DNA of 64,000 nt from Megaustenia siamemsis (Eukaryota > Mollusca > Gastropoda > Stylommatophora > Ariophantidae), in the NCBI GenBank assembly GCA_032433765.1, contig JAVIAB010000008.1, positions 37,913,910 through 37,977,909 on the forward strand, given 5' to 3'. The translations under genes and the position numbers were made by a program. The notes beneath the pieces are model-generated. The model did not search any database. It worked only from the letters and a program-made list of their open reading frames with translations, and was not told where the DNA came from. Position 1 is the first letter of the stretch. Each line of letters begins with the position of its first letter. Below are positions 55,400 to 64,000 of the stretch, piece by piece.

Positions 55400-55790
55400 A
55401 GTTAGTTTGTTTAAACATTCAATCAATGCGTCAGTAAATTAATCAGTCAGTAAATCAGTCAATTAGTCAATCAATCCGTCAGTCAGTTAGTTAGTTATTC
55501 AGTTAATGTGTATGTCATTTAGGTATTAGTTAACTAATTAGATAATTAGTAGTTAGTTAGGTCGTTGGTAGTTAGTTAATGTGTTTAGTGTTAGTAATTT
55601 GATTGTTATTAGTCATTCAGCTAGTAGTTATTAGTTGTTTAGTGGTTAGTTAGTCAGTTACTTGTTAGTAGTTAGTTAACTAGTTACTAAGTAGTTAGTT
55701 AATTAGCTAGTCTGTAGCTAGTTTGTAGTTAGTCAGCTAGTTGGTAGTTATTTAGTTAGTTAATTAGTTTGTTTATTACTATCTTTTGAG
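55400..55790. repeat. Degenerate (GTTA/GTCA)n cryptic simple repeat
   Basis: Mixed AGTTAGTTAGTTA, CAGTCAGTAAATCAGTCA words with no fixed register, unlike the clean arrays elsewhere. Confidence 0.85.
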
Positions 55791-55929
55791 TTGAAAACGG
55801 CAAATGGGGCAGGATCAATAGCTCTCGACGTCTAAAGATTTAAGATCAGAAATTTGTATCAGCATAGATGTGCTTCTTATGATAATGGCTATTTCATTTT
55901 TAAACCTTTGATCAACCGCCCATAGCAAG
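55791..55929. other. Short unassigned spacer
   Basis: Nothing recognised. Confidence 0.4.
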
Positions 55930-56560
55930 CATAAAGGAAATGGGCAATAGCAATACTTAAAAAAAAAGAAGAAAAAAGTGGTATGGTGACAGCTTTACGT
56001 GGTAATGGATGAAACAAAAGTCGACGTTTCGGCCAAGTAGGCCTTCATCTGGACGAACAACAAACACACAAATTATATATACCGATATATTAACAAATCT
56101 AACTACATTGCGCTACATAGCTACATGGTTACCTCTTTAGTATATCTAGCATATTATTACTCTTTATTTTTCCTCTCTTTAGTATCTAGCATATTATTAC
56201 TCTTTATTTTTCCTCTCTTTAGTATCTAGCATATTATTACTCTTTATTTTTCCTCTCTTTAGTATCTAGCATATTATTACTCTTTATTTTTCCTCTCTTT
56301 AGTATCTAGCATATTATCGCCATGTAGTTAGATTTGTTTATATATCGTTATATATAATTTTTGTGTTTGTTGTTCGTCCAGATGAAGGCCTTCTTGGAAG
56401 AAACGTCGACTTTTGTTTCGTCCATTACCATGTAAAGCTGTCACCATACCACTTTTTTCTTCCTTTTTTTTAGTATTGCTATTATCATCAGCTTTACAGC
56501 AGCTTCGCATCTCTACGCATCTTGTTGCATCTTGATGCCTTCCCACTCATAAAGGAAATG
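55930..56560. mobile_element. X1 inverted-repeat insertion with 13-bp TSD
   Basis: The 605-bp insert 55943-56547 lies between perfect direct copies of CATAAAGGAAATG (55930-55942 and 56548-56560). Left arm: a minus-strand X1 from about 56110 down to 55947. Right arm: a plus-strand X1 at about 56325-56547 that includes the end block GCATCTCTACGCATCTTG. Between them is a 40-bp tandem repeat. The arms would pair over about 150 bp. The hairpin GGCCTACTTGGCC with GAAACGTC is intact in the left arm (56024-56052) and damaged in the right arm (GGCCTTCTTGGAAG). No ORF. Confidence 0.85.
56130..56318. repeat. 40-bp tandem repeat between the X1 arms, 4-5 copies
   Basis: Unit TTAGTATCTAGCATATTATT, ACTCTTTATTTTTCCTCTCT, nearly identical copies. 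Confidence 0.95.
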
Positions 56561-56633
56561 ATGTCCTTCGTCTTTAACTGGAACCGGAATAACTGACGCA
56601 GACCAGAAAATTCAGTTTCCTTACAGACTAATT
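56561..56633. other. Short flank
   Basis: Nothing recognised. Confidence 0.4.
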
Positions 56634-57440
56634 AATGTCGGTGTTCTTACAGATTAAATACATTCGGTGAACATATAGATTAGAAAAATGTGTTGTTCTT
56701 ACAGATTAAATACATTCGGTGAACATATAGATTAGAAAAATGTGTTGTTCTTACAGATTAAATACATTCGGTGAACATATAGATTAGAAAAATGTGTTGT
56801 TCTTACAGACTAGATAAATTCGGTGAACATATAGATTAGAAAAATGTGTTGTTCTTACAGATTAAATACATTCGGTGAACATATAGATTAGAAAAATGTG
56901 TTGTTCTTACAGACTAGATAAATTCGGTGAACATATAGATTAGAAAAATGTGTTGTTCTTACAGACTAGATAAATTCGGTGAACATATAGATTAGAAAAA
57001 TGTGTTGTTCTTACAGACTAGATAAATTCGGTGAACATATAGATTAGAAAAATGTGTTGTTCTTACAGACTAAATACATTCGGTGAACATATAGATTAGA
57101 AAAATGTGTTGTTCTTACAGACTAGATAAATTCGGTGAACATATAGATTAGAAAAATGTGTTGTACTTACAGACTAGATAAATTCGGTGAACATATAGAT
57201 TAGAAAAATGTGTTGTTCTTACAGACTAAATACATTCGGTGAACATATAGATTAGAAAAATGTGTTGTTCTTACAGACTAAATACATTCGGTGTACATAT
57301 AGATTAGAAAAATGTGTTGTTCTTACAGACTAAATACATTCGGTGTACATATAGATTAGAAAAATGTGTTGTTCTTACAGACTAGATAAATTCGGTGAAC
57401 ATATAAATTAGAAAAATGTGTTGTTCTTACAGACCAGATA
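56634..57440. repeat. 52-bp minisatellite, about 15 copies
   Basis: Unit: TTCTTACAGACTAGATAAAT, TCGGTGAACATATAGATTAG, AAAAATGTGTTG. Two interspersed types (GATTAAATACATT and GACTAGATAAATT). Confidence 0.96.
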
Positions 57441-57449
57441 AATTCGAGC

Positions 57450-57735
57450 ACAATCGAGTGGACGATAGCACACACCAACACCTACTTAGTGAGACAGGCT
57501 TTGACACGCGGCTCGTGCGCTGGATGGCATCAGTTCTGATGCCAAGAAAGTGACTCTAAGTTTCAATAATCTAAACATCTGAGCCGTGTTATATTTCGCC
57601 GGGGTTACCTCAAGGAGCGCCGTTATCACCTGCTTTGTTCAATATATACATCGCCAGGGTAATGTATTTGGATAGTAACGAACTGGGTTGCATAACCGCC
57701 TTTGCAAATGCCATCGACATCTGCACGGAATAAAC
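57450..57735 (+). pseudogene. RT-7 Jockey-like RT palm fragment
   Basis: Frame-broken upstream block with RLVRWMASVLMPRK, then in one frame GLPQGAPLSPALFNIYIA (57602-57655, RT motif B) and FANAIDICTE (57701 on), where FADD is expected: both catalytic Asp codons are altered (AAT GCC). Lengths between motifs are as in Jockey/R1-type RTs. Bounded on both sides by tandem arrays (52 bp and 32 bp). Dead. Confidence 0.85.
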
Positions 57736-58440
57736 ATAAAGGTGTCCGAGTCAGTGGGAGAAGAAACATAAAGGTGTCCGAGTCAGTGGGAGAAGAAACA
57801 TAAATGTGTACATGTCAGTGGGAGAAGAAACATAAAGGTGTACATGTCAGTGGGAGATGAAACATAAAGGTGTACATGTCAGTGGGAGAAGAAACATAAA
57901 GGTGTACATGTCAGTGGGAGAAGAAACATAAAGGTGTACATGTCAGTGGGAGAAGAAACATAAAGGTGTACATGTCAGTGGGAGATGAAACATAAAGGTG
58001 TCCGTGTCAGTGGAGAAGAAACATAAAGGTGTACATGTCAGTGGAGATGAAACATAAAGGTGTCCGTGTCAGTGGGAGAAGAAACATAAAGGTGTACATG
58101 TCAGTGGGAGAAGAAACATAAAGGTGTACATGTCAGTGGGAGAAGAAACATAAAGGTGTACATGTCAGTGGGAGATGAAACATAAAGGTGTCCGTGTCAG
58201 TGGGAGAAGAAACATAAAGGTGTACATGTCAGTGGGAGATGAAACATAAAGGTGTACATGTCAGTGGGAGAAGAAACATAAAGGTGTCCGTGTCAGTGGG
58301 AGAAGAAACATAAAGGTGTACATGTCAGTGGAGATGAAACATAAAGGTGTACATGTCAGTGGGAGATGAAACATAAAGGTGTCGAGCGCTCGTGTCAGTG
58401 AGAGAAGAAGAATAAACGTGTCCGAGTCAGTGACGCAGCA
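57736..58440. repeat. 32-bp minisatellite, about 22 copies
   Basis: Unit GTCAGTGGGAGAAGAAACAT, AAAGGTGTACAT, with GTGTCCGT/GAGT and GAGATGAAAC variants and a few 31-bp units. Unrelated to the 32-bp array at 49215. Confidence 0.96.
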
Positions 58441-58732
58441 TAATACTAAATATTCCTGAGTAGCGGCTAGGTAAAAGTGTGAGTCGGTGATGCGGTAGAA
58501 TACAAATTACCCCCTGGGAGTAGATAACAGAGAAATAATGGCGTCAGATATCAAACAAGGCAGAGTCAGTCGGACAGCAATGAAAATAAATGCGATGAGT
58601 GATCAGTAGAAAAATATTGTAGTCAGTGCCAGTCGTGCCTTTAAATGAAAATGTTTTTGGAACCGAATGTTTAACGTGTCAACATCAAAGATTTGGTTTC
58701 GGGGGGGGGGGGGGGGGGGGGGAATGTCAGTC
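58441..58732. other. Spacer with 22-bp G run
   Basis: Pure G at 58701-58722. Otherwise nothing recognised. Confidence 0.6.
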
Positions 58733-59205
58733 ATCATTATCATCATCAAGCTCCATGCCTGCAGGCGCATGTGATCATGACTCTCCACAACTTTCGATCT
58801 CGGCAGTTATTTATAATTTCTGTTGTTGACCTTCTGCCAAGCCATTCTCTTAAGCTGTCTGGTGTCTTTTCTCTTTGCTTCCCTCTATCTCTTTGTCCCT
58901 CAATTTTCCCAGTTGTTACAGTATATTCCAGCTGTTCTCTTCTCATTGCGTGGCTAAAAAATGATTCTTGTTTCTTCTAATATTGGAAATTAGCTCTCTT
59001 TTTGCTTTGGCCTCTTTCAGAACGTTCCCATTACTCTTCCTAGTTGTCCATAGTATTCTCAACATTCTTTTGTAAAAAAGAAAACATTTCTACAGACTCC
59101 AGTGATGTTCGTGTCTGTTGTCCTATTGTCCATAATTCGCATCCATATGTTAAGACTGGCTCTACATAACATTTAAGACCTCTGTTATTTTTCTATTGTA
59201 AAAAA
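58733..59205 (-). pseudogene. RT-1 non-LTR retrotransposon, C-terminal part
   Basis: On minus: VEPVLTYGCELWT-like, thumb blocks with RRMLRI in broken frames, then MRREQLEYTVTTGKIEGQRD, KQREKTPDSLREWLGRRSTT, EIINNCRDRKLWRVMITCAC, and the ATCATTATCATCATC end on plus at 58735. Palm absent. Confidence 0.9.
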
Positions 59206-59474
59206 AAATGGATTACACGGCATCTTCCTCATTTGTTGGAAAGCTGCTATTGCCTGAGCCTTTTTCGGGGGTAATTTTTTTTTTGGACAAGAATCAAGAC
59301 TCTGGAATTAGAGAAAGCTCATCGAAGTGTCCTCCCACGATGAACAACACAAAATCAGCTGATTGAGTGTGTTATAGGAAATGGAAAGCAGGAACCGATT
59401 TTGACAACACGGGCTTTCAAGTCAGCAGAAACTTCCAACCGACAACTTCTTTCTTTTCTCAATATCAATGTGTT
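59206..59474. other. Short unassigned spacer
   Basis: Nothing recognised. Confidence 0.4.
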
Positions 59475-60990
59475 CTTCTTCTCCTACCTTTCCGCTCCCT
59501 ATGGAGCATAGGCCTTCAACAAACACTTTCCAAGTCGTTCTGTTTCTAACAATTCTTTTAAGATCATTGATTTCCGTTTCCAAGATGGCGGATCTAGTCC
59601 GCGTTCTCTCGATCGCTGCAGAAAGTGCATTCGGGGTCTGATTAATTTCGGTTCTCCATTGCACTTCTCTGCGCTAAAGTCTAAATGATGATCTAATTAT
59701 TACATCTGCGCCGATAAAGCGGTGTTGTACGGCGGCAATATTCCATTTTCGACAAATCAAGTGTTGTGAGTGGGATCTTCCACCGGCTAGAATTGATATG
59801 CGCTTTACGTCACATTGGTGCTGTTCATGACCGTTGTTGGAATTGCTTGACGCATGTTATTTCCATGTTATTCATTAATGTGAAATGCTTCGTCAGCTGC
59901 AGTTTTATCTCTTTAGGGAATTTGCACCGTGTTTTGTTCGTCGCAGGCTGCATTCACTAGAGTAATCAGAATTCTAAAGGGCGCGTCATTGCTGTGCGTG
60001 CGACATTGTTGTGTGTGCTACGTCATCGTAATGGCTCATCGTAAATAACTAGAACGGCCGTACGCTAATCTTACGGATTTGTTGTTTGATGTGCGACGGG
60101 GATAATCTGACGACTAACTGTGTGTTTACATGTTCGGATGGAGTCAGCAACGATGGCTTAAAATCATCAAGCGCTATACAATTTAAAAATATATGACGAT
60201 CATAATTTTCAGGATGACGTGAATTTCCGGTATACGGGGGATAGGCGGCAGGAACCATTGAAGGATATGCATGAAAAGTGTTCCTAAGTTGCAGTTTCCT
60301 CAAATTCCAAGTCCATGGGGGACTGGTTGGTCTCGAGGCAAGACGCCGGCCTCGAGACAGAGAGGTTGTGGGTTCAAATCTCGGCTACACCGGTTGGGAT
60401 TTTTATTTATGATTTCTCTCTGAGGCAACCACCCCTGGTCTCAGCAGTGAGGCCCGGCTTGAAACGTCAGTTACTCATCGACGGAAAAAAAAAACATGAG
60501 TACCTCTGAAGTCGGAGTTATCTGCCTGTGCGGCGAGGGACAACTGTGCACACGGCTGCCAGGGAAAATGGATTAACACGCAAAATTCAGTTCCTAGTTT
60601 CTAGGGACTTCGTCAGAGATGAAAGCTGGCGAACGCAGCAACAACAACAAACATCATTCCATGTCTTCCCCATCATCTTCATCTCTGCTTCTGTCTGTCT
60701 TCTCCAAGAATTCTTGGTCTTCCTCTTGTCTTTTCCCTGGATATTCCAAAAAAGGCCTGTTGTGTAATACTCTCAGTTGGCTTCCGCAGTGTGTGTCCTA
60801 TCCAGCGCCATCGTCTTCGCTGTATCCCTTTATCCACTGGTATTTGACTGGTACATTTCCATAATTCTATGTTAGTGATTTTGTCCTGCCATTTCCATCC
60901 TTTTATTCTGCGTAAGCATCCATTAATAAAAGTCTGCATCTTCTTCTCCACATTTCACAACCATATGATAGGACTGACTTAACATTGGAG
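59475..60990 (-). pseudogene. RT-4 copy split by a 1,084-bp insertion
   Basis: 60990-60659 on minus encodes KMQTFINGCLRRIKGWKWQD, KITNIELWKCTSQIPVDKGI, QRRRWRWIGHTLRKPTESIT, QQAFFGISREKTRGRPRILG; the C-terminus continues at 59568-59475 (ending KVFVEGLCSIGSGK). Removing 59569-60652 and one copy of ATCATT joins AAGATCATT to CCATGTCTTCCCC, exactly as the uninterrupted copy reads near 54468-54490 (AAGGTCGTTCCATGTCTTCC). So this is one element with a later insertion. Confidence 0.85.
59563..60658 (+). mobile_element. Composite insertion: 745-bp leader plus S3 SINE
   Basis: Insert 59569-60652, flanked by ATCATT at 59563-59568 and 60653-60658 (8 of 9 bases match if extended leftwards). The last 340 bp is S3: head GGGGACTGGTTGGTCTCGAG at about 60312, B box GGGTTCAAATCTCGG near 60370, GGTTGGGATTTTTATTTATG, end CTTCGTCAGAGATGAAAGCT and a CAACAACAACAA tail. 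The first 745 bp matches nothing else here; it opens with TTTCCAAGATGGCGGATC (59574-59591), like a YY1-type initiator element, and has several CpG-rich ACGTCA words. Frames in it are short and unrecognised. Confidence 0.75.
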
Positions 60991-61665
60991 TTTACAATTT
61001 GTATTTTATTATTTCTCGTTTGAAGCTAAGACACAAATATTATATATATTTAATGTGTTGGTTTGTCATAATTACCATGTCTGTCAGTGTAGGCGATCCT
61101 GCCTCTTCACAATTTGGGGTATTTATTATTCGCCTCATAATCCAGAATGGTTCGCTGACCCCGAGAGGTATGAATGTATCACACTCATACGCATAGTTTC
61201 CTTTTGGTTGCTCCTTCCCTTTGCATAGCCTTCTCTACTGCACATATTTCGGTTCTTTGGTCTACTTACTATGCCATGCTATTTATAGTTCTTCTCCTCT
61301 AGTCTCTTATGAGACACTTCGGTGTTCTCCTCTATACCTTTTTTTCTGTTCTCCTTACCCTCATTTGTTTTTATTGTACCCCACTCTCAGACATCTCACT
61401 CTTACCGCTTTTGAGCACCTGTTAGTCTACTATTCGATTCTTTCTCCTTTGTGTTTGCACACTGACCCCTGTGTGATCTCCTCTGGTTCTTTGTGCATTT
61501 GCGCACATTTTTGCACGTTTCTCTACGTTCACGACAGCCGCACTGGTTGATATTTCTTTTGTTTGACAGGATAGTTAATTTTGTTTTCTTTAACACATTT
61601 CGATTGTTTTTGTTTTGGTTGTTTCGTTATTAGTTTTGTGTGTGTGTGTGTGTTTTTTTGTTTGT
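60991..61665. other. Spacer with RT 3'-end scrap
   Basis: 61064-61130 (CATAATTACCATGTCTGTCA, GTGTAGGCGATCCTGCCTCT, TCACAATTT) weakly follows the RT-1/RT-2 3' end on minus. The frame at 61221-61550 is unsupported. TG run at 61638-61652. Confidence 0.4.
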
Positions 61666-61745
61666 TCCTGATGAAGGCCTATTGGCCGAAACGTTGTTTA
61701 GTCTGTGTCGTCCACTTATCACGTAAAGCTTCTTACATACTATTT
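61666..61745 (+). mobile_element. X1-related element end
   Basis: CCTGATGAAGGCCTATTGGC, CGAAACGTTG (61667-61696), then GTGTCGTCCACTTATCACGT, AAAGCTTCTTACATAC. Same plan as X1 (hairpin, GAAACGT, CACGTAAAGCT) but diverged. This is the copy closest to a hammerhead core (CTGATGA..GAAAC). Confidence 0.6.
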
Positions 61746-61959
61746 TTTTATTTTTAAAAATTTTTCCTGTGGTATTTACACTTGCTTATGATTTAATTGT
61801 TATTGTGAACAAAATTATTTTCGACCCATGTAGATAGCAAAATTAACTATAATAAGGGTACTTAATGATGACCCCACTCTCCGAAATGTCTCAGTGGAAC
61901 AGTTCAAACAGAGAATATCAGATCCCGTCTTCAAAAATGAACATGTCAGAGGCTGGTAC
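61746..61959. other. Short unassigned spacer
   Basis: Nothing recognised. Confidence 0.4.
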
Positions 61960-62154
61960 ACCGCAGTGGCTGTGTGGTTAGTGAGTTTACTGTTGAACAG
62001 TAGGCGTCGAGCTCAATTCCAGGCTGTGTCGAAATTCTTTTTGGTTTAGCACTGCTCCGCAGTTCATCAAACCTCTGGAAATGAAAGCCATATTTTTTTC
62101 TGGGAAAGTAAACAGTCCTAATGTGATGCCGATAATATAATGTGTCATATGGTG
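61960..62154 (+). mobile_element. S1-related SINE, degenerate
   Basis: ACCGCAGTGGCTGTGTGGTT, AGTGAGTTTACTG, GGCGTCGAGCTCAATTCC, then TTTTTTTCTGGGAAAGTAAA and CTAATGTGATGCCGATAATA follow the S1 order with a longer middle. Confidence 0.6.
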
Positions 62155-62180
62155 TTCATATATATATATATGTATATATA

Positions 62181-62230
<50 letters not shown>
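62155..62230. repeat. (TA)n microsatellite
   Basis: Alternating TA with a short TGTATATATACATTG break near 62171-62185. Confidence 0.95.
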
Positions 62231-62233
<3 letters not shown>

Positions 62234-62432
62234 ATAAAATGTCTGATGTCTAATTTACAAAAATATGGACCTCACAATATTCTATACATATCTAATAATT
62301 ACTGAGCTTCTAAGATAAATAACAAAAAACAACCAAGTGTTTTATTTTAATGGGAGGAAGACATAGGGATAAATAGATAAAAGAGAAAGGAAAATCTAAA
62401 TCAATAAGTAGAAACAATAATAATATGAGTTA
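62231..62432. other. Short unassigned spacer
   Basis: AT-rich, nothing recognised. Confidence 0.4.
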
Positions 62433-62684
62433 TAGCCGCGATAGCTCAGTGGTTAGTGAACTGGACTACAAAGGTCAAGAGGTCGGGTTCGATCCTGATC
62501 AACGGTTTCCGGATTTACTCAGCCTTTAATGGGTACCGGATATTTTTTCTGGGAATATAAAGCGACACGGGCGTAATACCGACCACATTACCCTAAAAAT
62601 CATGTGCCGAAGGTCTGTAAAAATTATTATCACTCTCACCATATTCCCTATACATCACTTGGTGTGACGGGGCATTTTGCTGTA
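62433..62684 (+). mobile_element. S1 SINE, full length
   Basis: Head TAGCCGCGATAGCTCAGTGG, B box GGTTCGATCCTGATC near 62486, body CGACACGGGCGTAATACCGA, 3' end CATCACTTGGTGTGACGGGG. The 39-bp array starts right at its 3' end. Confidence 0.9.
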
Positions 62685-64000
62685 GTTGTAGTAGCTGTAC
62701 CACTAGTAGTAATAGTTGTAGTTGTAGTAGTTGTACCACTAGTAGTAATAGTTGTGTCAGAAGTAGTAATAGCAGTAGTTGCAGTAGTAGTTATTGTTGT
62801 ATCAGAAGTAGAAGAAGATATGGTAGTGGCTATTGTTGTTGTTGTATCAGAAGTTGGAGTAGCAGAAGTTGTAGTTGTTGTTGTATAAGAAGTGGGAGTA
62901 GCAGAAGTAGGAGTAGCAGAAGTTGTAGTTGTTGCTGTATCAGAAGTGGGAGTAGCAGAAGTTGTAGTTATTGCTGTATCAGAAGTGGGAGTAGCAGAAG
63001 TTGTAGTTATTGCTGTATCAGAAGTGGGAGTAGCAGAAGTTGTAGTTATTGCTGTATCAGAAGTGAGAGAAGCAGAAGTTGTAGTTATTGCTGTATCAGA
63101 AGTAGGAGTAGCAGAAGTTGTAGTTGTTGCTGTATCAGAAGTGGGAGTAGCAGAAGTTGTAGTTATTGCTGTATCAGAAGTGGAGTAGCAGAAGTTGTAG
63201 TTATTGCTGTATCAGAAGTGGAAGTAGCAGAAGTTGTAGTTGTTGCTGTATCAGAAGTGGGGGTAGCAGAAGTTGTAGTTATTGCTGTATCAGAAGTGAT
63301 TGCTGTATCAGAAGTGAGGGTTGCAGAAGTTGTAGTTGTTGCTGTATCAGAAGTGGGAGTAGCAGAAGTTGTAGTTGTTGTTGTATCGGAAGTGGGAGTA
63401 GCAGAAGTTGTAGTTGTTGCTGTATCAGATGTGGGAGTAGCAGAAGTTGTAGTTGTTGCTGTATCGGAAGTGAGAGTAGCAGAAGTGTAGTTGTTGCTGT
63501 ATCAGAAGTGGGAGTAGCAGAAGTTGTAGTGTTGCTGTATCAGAAGTGGGGGTAGCAGAAGTTGTAGTTGTTGCTGTATCAGAAGTGGAGTAGCAGAAGT
63601 TGTAGTTGTTGCTGTATCGGAAGTGAGAGAAGCACAAGTTGTAGTTGTTGCTGTATCGGAAGTGAGTGAAGCAGAAGTTGTAGTTGTTGCTGTATCGGAA
63701 GTGAGAGTAGCAGAAGTTGTAGTTGTTGCTGTATCGGAAGTGAGAGAAGCAGAAGTTGTAGTTGTTGCTGTATCAGAAGTGGGAGTAGCAGAAGTAGGAC
63801 TAGCAGAAGTTGTAGTTGTTGCTGTGTCAGAAGTGGGAGTAGAAGAAGTTGTAGTTGTTGCTGTGTCAGAAGTGGGAGTAGCAGATGTTGTAGTTGTTGC
63901 TGTGTCAGAAGTGGGAGTAGCAGAAGTTGTAGTTGTTGCTGTGTCTGAAGTGGGATTAGCAGAAGTTGTAGTTGTTGCTGTGTCAGAAGTGGGAGTAGCA
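62685..64000. repeat. 39-bp minisatellite, runs past the window end
   Basis: Unit: GTAGTTGTTGCTGTATCAGA, AGTGGGAGTAGCAGAAGTT. It begins with an irregular GTAGTTGTAGTAGTTGTACC stretch to about 62800. 39 is 13 codons, so frames reading VVVAVSEVGVAEV stay open until 1-bp indels break them (for example near 63184, 63487 and 63527). At least 32 copies in view; later units carry TGTGTCAG instead of TGTATCAG. Confidence 0.96.

Noticed and set aside
61221..61550. 109-residue Cys/Ser/Tyr-rich frame.
   Set aside because: Pyrimidine-rich low-complexity DNA with no recognisable family.
62604..63637. Val/Ala/Ser-rich repetitive frames that look like a silk or elastin-like protein.
   Set aside because: 39-bp array with single-base indels breaking frame every few hundred bases, directly following a SINE end; no signal peptide or start.

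Overview
This is animal nuclear DNA from a repeat-dominated, gene-poor stretch. I find no convincing host protein gene, rRNA, tRNA gene, CRISPR array or prokaryotic operon. The content is tandem arrays, tRNA-derived SINEs with polymerase III type A/B boxes, and broken 3' ends of non-LTR retrotransposons. The reverse-transcriptase (RT) tails, many with (TGA)n ends, and the SINE style fit a marine invertebrate, perhaps a mollusc. That is an impression, not a demonstration. All family labels (RT-1 to RT-7, S1 to S6, X1 to X3) are mine and local to this window.

Layout. 1-2786: an RT-5 remnant, a 40-bp array, and an RT-6 remnant split by a SINE (S3) with a 9-bp target-site duplication (TSD). 2787-15912: a 13.1-kb satellite of a 34-bp pyrimidine-rich unit with several levels of higher-order duplication. 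15913-31665: scattered S1/S2/S5 SINEs, RT-1/2/3/4 fragments, elements X1-X3, and arrays of 36, 29, 23, 9 and 51 bp plus a TATC microsatellite. 31666-42830: arrays of 59, 50 and 49 bp, GATA and ATC microsatellites, RT-2 copies, and a SINE whose inside was amplified into a 31-bp minisatellite. 42831-53215: SINEs, RT-5, arrays of 41, 16 and 32 bp, and an RT-1 copy whose inside was amplified into a 69-bp array. 53216-64000: S4, RT-4, an X1 inverted-repeat insertion with 13-bp TSDs, arrays of 52 and 32 bp, RT-7, an RT-4 copy split by a 1,084-bp composite insertion ending in S3, and a 39-bp array running off the window end.

By hand tally a little over 40 percent of the window is tandem array, in more than twenty unrelated unit lengths. 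Most long open frames are by-products of arrays whose unit length is a multiple of three (39, 51, 69 bp) or of simple repeats; they are not proteins. The RT copies are all 5'-truncated and carry stops, frameshifts or mutated catalytic boxes, so none looks autonomous. The most interesting theme is that arrays arise inside or exactly at the edge of transposable elements. Two cases (31-bp array in a SINE, 69-bp array in an RT gene) can be read directly. The best candidates for something little described are the X1 family (a GGCC hairpin followed by GAAACGTC, resembling a hammerhead ribozyme core) and the composite S3 insertion.
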